Positions 43,257 to 52,822 of a DNA stretch of 54,946 bases are shown here, one piece after another. The stretch is from Pseudomonadota bacterium (GTDB taxonomy: Bacteria; Pseudomonadota; Alphaproteobacteria; Rhizobiales; Tepidamorphaceae), in contig JAEWYT010000031.1 in NCBI GenBank assembly GCA_023458595.1, forward strand, positions 1 to 54,946, in the 5' to 3' direction. The stretch's first letter is position 1, and every line of letters begins with the position of its first letter. The notes beneath the pieces are model-generated. The model was not told where the DNA came from, ran no database searches, and saw only the letters and a list, made by a program, of their open reading frames with translations. The position numbers were made by a program, and so were the translations under genes.

Positions 43257-43720
43257 CTAGGCGCCGAGGACCTTCCAGATGCCGTTGGCCGTGGCGACGA
43301 CGCGGTCGCCGACGTGAATGACCCCGCTCATGAAGAGCATGGACCGCGTCCGCCGCACGATGCGGGCATGTCCCTCGACGAACTCGCCCGTGCCCACCGC
43401 GTCGACGAAATGCGTGTCGAGCTGGACCGTCGCGAGCTGCTTGCCGGGCGTCGCCTCGATGGCGACGACGCCGAGCACCTGATCGGCGAAGGTCATCGTC
43501 ATGCCGCCGTGGAGGACTCCCCGGCGGTTGGCGTGGTCTGGCCGGGCCACGAAACCGAGCCTTATCCCGTCTCCGGATCCGAACTGCCACATGGGTCCAA
43601 CGACGGTGATCAGGCCCGGCTCGTCGTCGCGAATGGTCCAGCCGGCGGCGGCTGGGTCGAAAGCAGGGGCGGGCGCCGCGGCGGCGCCCCTCTCGTCGTT
43701 GCCGTTGCGCCCCATCGACA

Positions 43721-43721
<1 letters not shown>
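43257..43721 (-). CDS. PaaI-type hotdog thioesterase
   Basis: A 154-residue single hotdog-fold protein of the PaaI family. It contains RRGVLHGGMTMTFADQVLGV, with H-G-G and the catalytic acidic residue of the helix, VQLDTHFVDAVGTGEFVEGH and a closing strand ending NGIWKVLGA. It should hydrolyse acyl- or aryl-CoA esters, for example to rescue CoA from dead-end esters. The ATG overlaps the stop of the CoA-transferase gene (TGATG on the minus strand), which argues that both act on the same CoA ester as the downstream catabolic genes. Confidence 0.92.
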
Positions 43722-44806
<1,085 letters not shown>

Positions 44807-44884
44807 ACCGGCTTCTTCTCCATGTCGTCCCCGTATCCCCGGCCCGACTCCCGCGACGAGGTGGATTGACAGGGAGCCGAGACT

Positions 44885-44900
44885 GAATGAGGGTTCATTC
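44885..44900. promoter_or_regulatory. FadR-box-like palindrome between CaiB and MFS genes
   Basis: GAATGAGGGTTCATTC: 6-bp arms GAATGA/TCATTC around four bases. It lies in the divergent control region, 19 bases before the MFS start and 79 before the CaiB start, downstream of a TTGACA at 44866. It matches the copy at 46372 at 14 of 16 bases, and from memory resembles the B. subtilis FadR (TetR-family) box TGAATGA...TCATTCA. The likely binder is the TetR protein at 54040-54822. Confidence 0.65.
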
Positions 44901-44919
44901 TTAACCGGGGGCATCTGCA

Positions 44920-46227
44920 ATGACCAGCGGCAATTTACGGGAGGAAGCGGGAATCGGCGCGGCGGTCGTCACCGCGCCGCCGGTCGCGTTGCGCGGCGTC
45001 CTCGCCTGGGCGCTCGGCGCGACGTTCTTCATGTTCGCCTTCCTGCAGCGCGTGTCGCCGAGCGTCATGGTCGACGAGCTGATGCGCGACTTCTCGGTCA
45101 GCGCCATCATTCTCGGCAACCTGTCGGCCTGCTACTTCTACACCTACGCGGCGATGCAGATTCCGATCGGGCTGATGGTGGAGCGGCTCGGGCCGCGCAT
45201 CATGCTGACGGGATTCGCGCTCGTCTGCGTCGGCGGCAACATGATCTTCGCCCTCGCCGACAGCGTGACGGGAGCGTATCTGGGCCGCATCCTCATCGGC
45301 GCGGGGGCGGGAGCGGGATGGGTCGGCACGCTGACCCTGGCCACGCGCTGGCTGCCGGCCCGGCGCTTCGCCCTGCTGACCGGTCTCGGGCAGGTGTTCG
45401 GCATGGCCGGGGCGGTGTTCGGGCAGTACCCGCTGAGCCTCGCGGTGGAGACCTTCGGCTGGCGGCAGAGCCTGATGGCGCTGGCGGCGCTGATCGGCCT
45501 CATGTCGGTTCTGTTCTGGCTCGTGGTCCGCGACTTTCCGCCGGGAGCGGCGCCGGCTTCGCGGGAAAATCCCCAACCGGCCGCACCGATGCTGAAGATG
45601 ATCGGCGAGGTGGTCCGGCGGCCGCAAAGCTGGCTCGCCGCGGCCGTCGGGCTCGCCTACACGGGGCCGATGCTCGGATTCGCCGGGCTGTGGGCGGTCC
45701 CGTTCCTCGTGTCGGCGCACGGCTACTCGCGCAGCGAGGCGGCCGGACTGGCGTCGCTCCTGTTCATCGGCTGGGCCGTGGCCGCTCCGTTGATCGGCTG
45801 GTTCGCCGACCGCACGGGCTGGTTCCGTCCCATCCTCGTCGCCGGCGGCGTGATCAGCGCGCTCAGCCTGTCCGGCGTGCTCTACCTGCCGCCGCTGTGG
45901 GGGCCGTGGCAGATGACCGTGCTGGTCATCGTCGCCGGCGCGGCGGGGGCGACGATGATCCTGACCTTCAGCTGCGCGCGTGCGGCCAATCGTCCCGAGG
46001 CGTCGGCGGCCGTCTACGGCTTCGTCAACATGGCTGTGACGGCGAGCGGGGGGCTGTTGCAGCCGCTGGTCGGCTGGCTGCTCGACCTGCAATGGGACGG
46101 CCGCATGGAAGCCGGCGTGCCCGTCTACGAGACCGGGCATTATCTCAACGCCCTGTCGGTTTTCCCGCTGATCGCGTTCCTGGGGGCGATCGCGGCGCTC
46201 TTCCTGCGCGGCGCCCCCAGGCCCTGA
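44920..46227 (+). CDS. MFS transporter
   Basis: A 435-residue major facilitator with 12 predicted helices. The first helix pair contains FAFLQRVSPSVMVDELMRDF; loop 2-3 has GLMVERLGPRIML in place of the usual G-x-x-x-D-R-x-G-R-R; GRILIGAGAGAGWVGTL forms helix four. Carriers of this D-galactonate/oxalate-like branch often import carboxylates. Placed between two operators of the catabolic island, it probably imports the carboxylic acid degraded by the downstream enzymes. The substrate is inferred from context only. Confidence 0.92.
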   Translation: MTSGNLREEAGIGAAVVTAPPVALRGVLAWALGATFFMFAFLQRVSPSVMVDELMRDFSVSAIILGNLSACYFYTYAAMQIPIGLMVERLGPRIMLTGFALVCVGGNMIFALADSVTGAYLGRILIGAGAGAGWVGTLTLATRWLPARRFALLTGLGQVFGMAGAVFGQYPLSLAVETFGWRQSLMALAALIGLMSVLFWLVVRDFPPGAAPASRENPQPAAPMLKMIGEVVRRPQSWLAAAVGLAYTGPMLGFAGLWAVPFLVSAHGYSRSEAAGLASLLFIGWAVAAPLIGWFADRTGWFRPILVAGGVISALSLSGVLYLPPLWGPWQMTVLVIVAGAAGATMILTFSCARAANRPEASAAVYGFVNMAVTASGGLLQPLVGWLLDLQWDGRMEAGVPVYETGHYLNALSVFPLIAFLGAIAALFLRGAPRP

Positions 46228-46371
46228 CGCTCACGGCGTGACGCCCACGGTGCAATGCGCACGGGGAGCGCGACTACCCGCGCGCCGGCTCCGCCCGGCG
46301 TTCGCCGCACTTCGCCGCTGCCGGAAACTGATGCTTGACAGAGCCGAGGCGCGGTGACCAGAATTACGAAT

Positions 46372-46387
46372 GAATGATCGTTCATTC
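46372..46387. promoter_or_regulatory. FadR-box-like palindrome before the catabolic operon
   Basis: GAATGATCGTTCATTC, with an extra upstream GAAT making a 20-bp near-palindrome from 46368. It lies 35 bases before the first acyl-CoA dehydrogenase. A promoter TTGACA (46335), 18-base gap, CAGAAT places the palindrome just after the -10, where a repressor would block RNA polymerase. TTGACAG followed by AGCCGAG is shared with the 44885 region. Confidence 0.7.
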
Positions 46388-46422
46388 GACAAAAGAACAG
46401 TTCGATCGGGTGAGGAAGAAAA

Positions 46423-47562
46423 ATGATTCTGACTGCCGAGCAGGAGCTGGTCAGGGATACCGCTCGCGGGTTCGCGCAGAAGCGGTTGCGACCGAACTCC
46501 GCCGAGTGGGAAGCCGCCGCGGCGTTTCCGCGCGAGGTGCTGGCCGAGATGGGCGCGCTCGGCCTGCTCGGCATGACGGTTCCGCAGGAATGGGACGGCG
46601 CCGGCCTCGACTATCTGACATACGCCATCGCGCTCGAAGAGATCGCCGCCGGCGACGGCGCCCTGTCGACGCTGATGAGCGGCCACAACTCCGTCGGCTG
46701 CATGCCGATCCTCGAATACGGCACGGACGCCCAGAAGCAGACCTATCTGCGGCCGCTTGCGCGCGGCGAGATGATCTGCGCGTTCTGCCTCACCGAGCCG
46801 CAGGGCGGCTCCGACGCGGCCGCGATCACGACGCGGGCGGAAAGGACGCCGGAGGGCTACGTCCTGAACGGCGTCAAGCAGTTCATAACCAGCGGCCACA
46901 CCGCCGACATCGCCCTGATCTTCGCGGTCACCGACCCGAAGGCCGGCAAGAAGGGCATCAGCGCATTCATCGCCGAGACCTCGAATCCCGGCTACCGGGT
47001 GGCACGGGTCGAGAAGAAGATGGGGCAGAACGCCTCGGACACCTGCGAAGTGGTGCTCGAGGACCTGAGGGTGTCCGCCGACACCCTGCTCGGCGCCGAA
47101 GGCGAAGGCTATCGCATCGCGCTCGCCAATCTGGAAGGCGGGCGCATCGGCATCGCCTCCCAGGCGATCGGAATGGCGCGCGCCGCGCTGGAACTGGCGA
47201 TCGACTATGCCCGCGAGCGCATCACCTTCGGAAAGCCGATCATCGAGCACCAGCTCGTCGGCGCCAGGCTCGCCCGCATGGCGACGTCGCTCGAGGCGGC
47301 CCGCCTTCTGGTCTACCACGCGGCCGAAATCAAATCGGCCGGCCGTCCCTGCCTGAAGGAGGCCTCGATGGCCAAGCTCCTGGCCACCGAGACGGCCGAG
47401 CAGGTCTGCTCGGACGCGATCCAGACCCTCGGGGGCAACGGCTACATCCAGGGTTTCGACGTGGAGCGCATCTTCCGCGCCGTTCGCGGCTCCAAGATCT
47501 ACGAGGGCACCAACGACATCCAGCAGTTGGTTATCGCGCGGGCGCTGGCGGACGGAAGATGA
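46423..47562 (+). CDS. acyl-CoA dehydrogenase 1
   Basis: FAD-dependent acyl-CoA dehydrogenase of 379 residues: FCLTEPQGGSDAAAITTRAE, QFITSGHTADIALIF, RITFGKPIIEHQLVG and the C-terminal catalytic Glu in SKIYEGTNDIQQLVIARAL. It introduces a 2,3-double bond and passes electrons to ETF. In a cyclohexanecarboxylate-type pathway it would be the AliB or BadJ-like step; the substrate is not proven. First gene of the operon, with GAGGAAG before the ATG; its stop overlaps the next start (ATGA). Confidence 0.94.
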   Translation: MILTAEQELVRDTARGFAQKRLRPNSAEWEAAAAFPREVLAEMGALGLLGMTVPQEWDGAGLDYLTYAIALEEIAAGDGALSTLMSGHNSVGCMPILEYGTDAQKQTYLRPLARGEMICAFCLTEPQGGSDAAAITTRAERTPEGYVLNGVKQFITSGHTADIALIFAVTDPKAGKKGISAFIAETSNPGYRVARVEKKMGQNASDTCEVVLEDLRVSADTLLGAEGEGYRIALANLEGGRIGIASQAIGMARAALELAIDYARERITFGKPIIEHQLVGARLARMATSLEAARLLVYHAAEIKSAGRPCLKEASMAKLLATETAEQVCSDAIQTLGGNGYIQGFDVERIFRAVRGSKIYEGTNDIQQLVIARALADGR

Positions 47563-48614
47563 GCCTTCCCGGCACTGCCGCCGCCATGCGCGCCATGCGT
47601 ATCGTCGACTTCGGCGAACCCGACGTCCTGCGCCTCGTCGAAGAGGAGGCGCCGCTGCCGGCGGCGGGCGAGGTGCGCATCGCGGTGCATGCGGCCGGCG
47701 TGAACTATCCCGATCTCCTGGTCGTCCGCGGCAGCTATCAGATCCTGGCGCCCCTTCCCTTCAGCCCCGGCAAGGAAGTGGCGGGTGTCGTGTCGGCGGT
47801 CGGCCCCGACGTGACCGGATTCGACGTCGGCATGCGGGTGATGGCCTATATCGAGAACGGCGGCTATGCCGAGGAGGTGCTGGCGCCGGCCGTCAGCTGC
47901 TACCGGCTGCCGGACGCCATGGGATACGAAGTGGCGGCGTCCTTCGGGCTGGTCTACCAGACGGCCCATTACGCCCTGGTGCGTCGCGGCGGCTTCCGTC
48001 CCGGCGAGCGCGTCCTGATCACCGGCGCCAGCGGCGGCGTCGGGGTCGCCGCGATCGGTCTGGTCAAGGGGCTGGGCGGTACGGTGCTGGCGGGCGTCAG
48101 CGGGCCGCACCGCGCCGACGTGGCGCTCGGAGCCGGTGCCGACGCGATCATCGACCTGAGCAGGCCGGACCTCGTCGAGGACCTGCGCCGGCAGGTCGAA
48201 ACGGCGGCCGGCGGCGGACGTGCCGACGTCGCGATCGAAAGCGTCGGCGGGACGGTATTCGAGGCCGCGCTCAGGGCGCTCGCCTGGGAGGGCCGGATTG
48301 TCGTCGTCGGATTCGCCGGCGGGCCACCCGCCGCCATCCGCAGCAACTACCTGTTGATCCGCAACCTCACGGCGACCGGGCTGCACTGGTCCGACTACCG
48401 CGACGGGGATCCCGACGGCGTGCGCGCGGTCCAGCAGGAACTGTTCGATCTCTGGTCGGCGGGGCGAATCCCCGAGCCGCCGACCGAGGCCTATCCGTTG
48501 GAAGAATCGGCCGAGGCGCTCAAGCGCTTCGCCCGCCGCGACGTTACCGGAAAGCTCGTGCTGCTGACCCGTGCCGGACGTGGGGAGATGACACAAGCAA
48601 GGAGCTGGCTGTGA
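47559..48614 (+). CDS. MDR-family NADPH:quinone oxidoreductase-like protein
   Basis: Zinc-free medium-chain dehydrogenase/reductase of 351 residues, QOR branch: AAGVNYPDLLVVRGSYQ, FSPGKEVAGVVSAVG, Rossmann VLITGASGGVGVAAIGLVKG and GRIVVVGFAGGPPAAIRSNY. Such enzymes reduce enones, quinones or enoyl-CoA with NADPH. Here it may reduce an unsaturated intermediate or serve a redox side-step. Translation is coupled at both ends by 4-bp overlaps (ATGA with the dehydrogenase, GTGA with the crotonase), so it belongs to the pathway. Confidence 0.92.
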   Translation: MSLPGTAAAMRAMRIVDFGEPDVLRLVEEEAPLPAAGEVRIAVHAAGVNYPDLLVVRGSYQILAPLPFSPGKEVAGVVSAVGPDVTGFDVGMRVMAYIENGGYAEEVLAPAVSCYRLPDAMGYEVAASFGLVYQTAHYALVRRGGFRPGERVLITGASGGVGVAAIGLVKGLGGTVLAGVSGPHRADVALGAGADAIIDLSRPDLVEDLRRQVETAAGGGRADVAIESVGGTVFEAALRALAWEGRIVVVGFAGGPPAAIRSNYLLIRNLTATGLHWSDYRDGDPDGVRAVQQELFDLWSAGRIPEPPTEAYPLEESAEALKRFARRDVTGKLVLLTRAGRGEMTQARSWL

Positions 48615-49393
48615 ACGGGCGCGACATGTTCGAGTGCGACGTCGAGAACGGGGTGGCGCGGATCACCATGAACCGCCCGCCGGTCAATGCGATCAGCGAG
48701 GCCTGGCTCGACGGTCTCGCTTCCCATCTCGACGATCTGGAACGGCGCGAGGACTGGTCGGTGCTGCATGTCCGCAGCTCCCAGAAGGTCTTCAGCGCCG
48801 GCGCGGATCTGAACCAGCTTCGCGGCCGTCTCGACGACGCGCGCGACGGAGCCCGCCTTCTCGCCGCCGATACGCGCCGTTTCCAGGTCCTCTACGCCCG
48901 AATCGAGGCGCTGCCGCAAGTGAGCATCGCCGAGATCGGCGGGGCGGCGATGGGCGGTGGCTTCGAACTGGCGCTGTCCTGCGACCTGCGGATCGCCGCG
49001 GCCGAGGCGCGTATCGGCCTGCCCGAGGTCGGCCTCGGCCTGTTGCCCGGTGCCGGCGGAACGCAGCGCCTGACACGGCTCTGCGGACCCGGAGTCGCCT
49101 CCCGTGTCATTCTGAGCGCCGATGTCCTGGACGGTGCGGAAGCCTGCCGTCTCGGTCTCGTGCAATGGGCGGTGCCGGCCGCCGAGCTGCCCGAGCGCGC
49201 CCGCGCGCTGGCCGCGCGCGTCGCCGGCCTGCCGGCCGCGGCGCTGGCCGCCTGCAAGGACTGCATCGCCGCGGCGCGGGAACGCGAACAGGACGGTTTC
49301 GAACGAGAGATCGAGGCCACCGCGCGGATGTTCTCCAATACGGAGACCCGCGAGCGGGTCGCCGCCTTCCTGGAACAACGGCGCGCCGGCTGA
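48611..49393 (+). CDS. enoyl-CoA hydratase (crotonase 1)
   Basis: Crotonase-fold hydratase of 260 residues. Both catalytic glutamates of the rat enzyme (144 and 164) are present: Glu119 in AAMGGGFELALSCDL and Glu139 in RIGLPEVGLGLLPGAGGTQR. The oxyanion segment is FSAGADLNQL. It should add water to the 2,3-enoyl-CoA made by the dehydrogenase (a BadK-like step if the substrate is a cyclohexene ester). It starts with GTG overlapping the stop of the previous gene. Confidence 0.93.
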   Translation: MNGRDMFECDVENGVARITMNRPPVNAISEAWLDGLASHLDDLERREDWSVLHVRSSQKVFSAGADLNQLRGRLDDARDGARLLAADTRRFQVLYARIEALPQVSIAEIGGAAMGGGFELALSCDLRIAAAEARIGLPEVGLGLLPGAGGTQRLTRLCGPGVASRVILSADVLDGAEACRLGLVQWAVPAAELPERARALAARVAGLPAAALAACKDCIAAAREREQDGFEREIEATARMFSNTETRERVAAFLEQRRAG

Positions 49394-49447
49394 ACCCACC
49401 CGGAACCCGGCGCGGGACCATTTCGAACAAATGCCAAGGAGAAAGTC

Positions 49448-50194
49448 ATGGATGTTGAGAACAAGATCGCCGTCGTGACCGGCAGCGCGTCGGGAATAGG
49501 CAAGGCGACGGCCCTGCTGCTCGCCGAAGCCGGTGCTCGCGTCGTCTGCGCCGATATCGACGAGGCGGGAGGGCGCGAACTGGAGAAACAGGCGGCGGCC
49601 CGTGGTCTCGACATCCGCTATCTGAAAATCGATCTTCAGGACGCCGCATCGGTCGCGGCGTTCGGCGCCGAGTTCAAGAAGCAGTTCGGCCGCGCCGACA
49701 TTCTGGTCAATGCCGCCGGCTGGGATCGCATACAGCCCTTCGTCGAGAACAGCGACGAGTTCATCGACAAGGTGGTGGCCATCAACCTCGGCGGTCCGGT
49801 GCGGCTCGCCAAGGCGCTGCTGCCGGGCATGATCGAGGGCGGCGGCGGCGCGATCGTCAACGTGGCGAGCGACGCCGGCCGCGTCGGCAGCATGGGGGAA
49901 ACCGTCTACGCGGCGGCGAAGGGCGGCATGATCGCCTTCACCAAGTCGCTGGCGCGCGAGACCGCCCGCTACAAGGTCAACGTCAACTGCGTCTGTCCCG
50001 GCCCCACCGACACGCCGCTTTTCCACGCGCAGCCGGAGAAGCTCAAGGACGCCCTGACGCGCGCCATCCCGTTCCGTCGCATCGGCGATCCGAAGGAGGT
50101 GGCCGAGGCGATCATGTTCTTCGCCGGTGCCCGGTCGAGCTACGTCACGGGTCAGGTCCTGAGCGTCAGCGGCGGGCTGACGATGGTCGGCTGA
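49448..50194 (+). CDS. SDR dehydrogenase, BadH-like (2-hydroxycyclohexanecarboxyl-CoA type)
   Basis: A 248-residue short-chain dehydrogenase: NAD-binding VVTGSASGIGKATALLLAEA, the Ser141-Tyr154-Lys158 triad (NVASDAGRVG; ETVYAAAKGG) and the C-terminal YVTGQVLSVSGGLTM. The stretches NAAGWD, ASDAGRVGSMGE and VVCPGPTDT-like NCVCPGPTDTPL closely follow R. palustris BadH, the NAD-dependent 2-hydroxycyclohexanecarboxyl-CoA dehydrogenase, as I remember its sequence. It should oxidise the hydroxyacyl-CoA to the 2-keto ester. AAGGAG precedes the ATG. Confidence 0.9.
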   Translation: MDVENKIAVVTGSASGIGKATALLLAEAGARVVCADIDEAGGRELEKQAAARGLDIRYLKIDLQDAASVAAFGAEFKKQFGRADILVNAAGWDRIQPFVENSDEFIDKVVAINLGGPVRLAKALLPGMIEGGGGAIVNVASDAGRVGSMGETVYAAAKGGMIAFTKSLARETARYKVNVNCVCPGPTDTPLFHAQPEKLKDALTRAIPFRRIGDPKEVAEAIMFFAGARSSYVTGQVLSVSGGLTMVG

Positions 50195-50236
50195 GCCGTT
50201 CCGCCGAAAAGAGACACCATCGAGAGGCTGCGCGAC

Positions 50237-51880
50237 GTGGCGTTCGAAACATACCTGTCGGAGCGGCGACGCCAGTGGATGGAAGAGCAAGGGCTGTGGA
50301 AGAACGTCCTGCTCTGCGATCTTTTCGATGCCGCTGTCGAAGCCAATCCCGACGGTCTCGCCCTTACCGGCGTCAATAGCGCGACGGGGAGCGAGACCCG
50401 CCTCACCTATCGGGAACTGGCACGATACGTCGATCGCATAGCCCTCGGCCTCGTCTCCCTCGGGGTCGAACCGGGGGACGTCGTGGCGTTCCAGTTGCCC
50501 AACTGGTGGCAGTTCGCGGCGATCGCGGCCGCGTGCGCGCGCATCGGCGCGGTGTCCAATCCGCTCATGCCGATCTTCCGGCAGCGCGAGCTGCGCTTCA
50601 TGCTCGATTTCGCCGAAGCCAAGGTCGTCATCGGCCCGGCGACGTTCCGCGGCTTCGACCATGCGCAGATGCTGCGCGGCCTCGTGGGCGAGCTCGGCCG
50701 GCCGCCGCGTCTGTTCCTGGTGGGCGGCGAGGGGGAGGAGAGCTTCGAGGCCTTTTTCCTCGAACGGGCCCGGGAGACCGAGGGCGACGCCCGGGCGACG
50801 TTCGCCGCCCGCCGTCCCGGCGCCAATGCGCTTGCCGAGCTGATGTTCACCTCGGGGACGAGCGGCGAACCGAAGGCGGTGATGCACACGTCGAACACGC
50901 TCGTCAGCTCGGCGAGGGAATACGGCAAGTGGATCGGCCTGAACGAGCAGGACATCGTGTTCATGGCCTCGCCGCTGGCACACCAGACAGGCTTCATCTA
51001 CGGCATCGTCACCGCATGGCTGCACAAGACGCAGCTCGCGCTCCTCGACATCTGGTCGGCGGAGGCCGCCGCGGCCGTGATCCAGGCCGAGCAGGCGACG
51101 TTCACGATGGCCTCGACCCCCTTCCTGTCGGACCTCGCCAACGATCCGGCGGTGACCGCGGAGCGTCTGCACAGCCTCAGGATCTTCGTCTGCGCGGGGG
51201 CGCCGATCCCGCCGGAGATCGTCCGGCGGGCGACCGACCGCCTCGGATTCGCGGTGCTGTCGTGCTGGGGCATGACCGAGAACGGCGGCGTGACCATCAC
51301 CCGCCCGGGCGACCCGCCGGCCAAGGTCCTCGAGACCGACGGCAAGGCGATCGACGGCATGGAGGTCCGCGTCGTCGACGCGGACGGCCGACCGCTGCGG
51401 CACGGCGAGACCGGAGATCTGCAGGTCCGCGGCGTCGCGAACTTCGTCGGCTATCTGAAGCGTCCCGAGCTGAGCGCCGTCGACGAGGAGGGCTGGTTCC
51501 CGACCGGCGATCTCGCCCGCATGGACGAGGACGGCTACATCCGCATCACCGGCCGCTCGAAGGACGTGATCATCCGCGGCGGCGAGAACATTCCCGTCGT
51601 CGAGGTCGAGAACGTCCTCTACCGGCATCCCTCGGTCGCGGAAGTGGCGATCGTCGCCATGCCCGACAAGAGGCTGGTCGAGAAGGGCTGCGCCTTCGTC
51701 GTCACCCGTCCGGGCAGGCATATCGACGTCGACGAGATGCGCCGCTTCCTCGAGGCGGAGGGCGTCGCCAAGCAGTACTGGCCCGAGCGCCTCGAGTGCA
51801 TCGAGACGATGCCGCGCACGGCTTCCGGGAAAATACAGAAATTCGTCCTGCGCGATACCGCCGCCGGTTTCGGGCAGTGA
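50237..51880 (+). CDS. AMP-forming carboxylate-CoA ligase (AliA-like)
   Basis: An ANL-superfamily CoA ligase of 547 residues: ATP loop ELMFTSGTSGEPKAVMHTSN, SCWGMTENGGVTITRPGDPP, FPTGDLARMDEDGYIRITGR, DVIIRGGENIPVVEVENVLY and the catalytic Lys in PRTASGKIQKFVLR. It is of the type annotated as cyclohexanecarboxylate-CoA ligase (AliA). In this operon it should activate the imported acid so that the dehydrogenases, hydratase and BadH-like enzyme can act. Starts with GTG, 42 bases after the previous stop. Confidence 0.92.
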   Translation: MAFETYLSERRRQWMEEQGLWKNVLLCDLFDAAVEANPDGLALTGVNSATGSETRLTYRELARYVDRIALGLVSLGVEPGDVVAFQLPNWWQFAAIAAACARIGAVSNPLMPIFRQRELRFMLDFAEAKVVIGPATFRGFDHAQMLRGLVGELGRPPRLFLVGGEGEESFEAFFLERARETEGDARATFAARRPGANALAELMFTSGTSGEPKAVMHTSNTLVSSAREYGKWIGLNEQDIVFMASPLAHQTGFIYGIVTAWLHKTQLALLDIWSAEAAAAVIQAEQATFTMASTPFLSDLANDPAVTAERLHSLRIFVCAGAPIPPEIVRRATDRLGFAVLSCWGMTENGGVTITRPGDPPAKVLETDGKAIDGMEVRVVDADGRPLRHGETGDLQVRGVANFVGYLKRPELSAVDEEGWFPTGDLARMDEDGYIRITGRSKDVIIRGGENIPVVEVENVLYRHPSVAEVAIVAMPDKRLVEKGCAFVVTRPGRHIDVDEMRRFLEAEGVAKQYWPERLECIETMPRTASGKIQKFVLRDTAAGFGQ

Positions 51881-51944
51881 CGGACCTGAATCGAAGGGCG
51901 GCGTGGAAGTCGCCCGGTCAACCGACATCAAAGGAGTACGGAAG

Positions 51945-52799
51945 ATGTCCACCAAGTCACGTTTTCGCCCCGAGCGCGCCGATTTCAGCGACTTCAAGCC
52001 GAAGCACTTCAAATGGGAGCTCGACGACGGTGTCGCGACGATCACCCTGAACCGCCCGGAGCGGAAGAACCCGCTGACCTTCGAATCCTACGCCGAGCTC
52101 AGGGACACCTTTCACGACCTGAAATACGCGACGAACGTGAAGGTCGTCGTCGTCACCGGCGCCGGCGGCAATTTCTGCTCGGGCGGCGACGTGCACGAGA
52201 TCATCGGTCCGCTGGTCGAGATGCAGCTCGCCGACGACATGGACGGGCTCCTCTCGTTCACCCGGATGACCGGCGACCTGGTCAAGGAGATGCGGGCCTG
52301 TCCGCAACCGATCGTCGCGGCCATCGACGGCATCTGCGCCGGCGCCGGTGCCATCATCGCGATGGCTTCCGACCTGCGCGTCGGCACGGCGGCATCGAAG
52401 GTCGCGTTCCTGTTCGTGCGGGTCGGATTGGCCGGCGCCGACATGGGCGCCTGCAACATGCTGCCGCGCATCATCGGCGCGGGACGCGCGTCCGAACTCC
52501 TCTACACGGGCCGCTCGATAGACGGCGAGGAGGCCGAACGCTGGGGATTCTACAACCGGCTCGCCTCCTCCGAGACGGTCCTGGAGGAAGCGACGAAGAT
52601 CGCCAGGGGCCTGCGCGCCGGCCCGACCTTCGCCCACTCGATGACCAAGAAGTGCATTCATCAGGAGTGGAACATGGGCATCGACGAGTCGATCGAAGCC
52701 GAAGCCCAGGCGCAGGCGATCTGCATGCAGACGAAGGACTACGAGCGCGCCTATCGCGCCTTCGTCGCCAAGGAGAAGCCGGTGTTCGAAGGCAACTGA
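51945..52799 (+). CDS. crotonase-fold protein lacking both hydratase glutamates (crotonase 2)
   Basis: A 284-residue crotonase with the oxyanion segment GNFCSGGDVHEI and the helix CAGAGAIIAMASDL. Aligned residue by residue with crotonase 1, the two catalytic glutamates are Ile137 and Phe157, so standard hydration is not expected. Asp166 in VGLAGADMGACNMLPRI may act instead. BadI, the ring-opening 2-ketocyclohexanecarboxyl-CoA hydrolase, also lacks both glutamates, as I recall it. The family is often just called enoyl-CoA hydratase. AAGGAG lies eight bases before the ATG. A BadI-like ring hydrolysis role is inference from residues and context. Confidence 0.88.
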   Translation: MSTKSRFRPERADFSDFKPKHFKWELDDGVATITLNRPERKNPLTFESYAELRDTFHDLKYATNVKVVVVTGAGGNFCSGGDVHEIIGPLVEMQLADDMDGLLSFTRMTGDLVKEMRACPQPIVAAIDGICAGAGAIIAMASDLRVGTAASKVAFLFVRVGLAGADMGACNMLPRIIGAGRASELLYTGRSIDGEEAERWGFYNRLASSETVLEEATKIARGLRAGPTFAHSMTKKCIHQEWNMGIDESIEAEAQAQAICMQTKDYERAYRAFVAKEKPVFEGN

Positions 52800-52822
52800 G
52801 CCGAAGCGGCGGGAACGGTACG

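Noticed and set aside
46245..46260. GGTGCAATGCGCACGG as an EMC operator copy
   Set aside because: It follows the MFS stop, is far from the next start, and the catabolic operon already has a better explained control region.
48491..52045. 1184-codon open frame on the minus strand
   Set aside because: It is antisense to the catabolic operon, where six plus-strand genes have clear family motifs, and its composition (Arg/Asp/Gly/His-rich) is typical of antisense frames in high-GC DNA.
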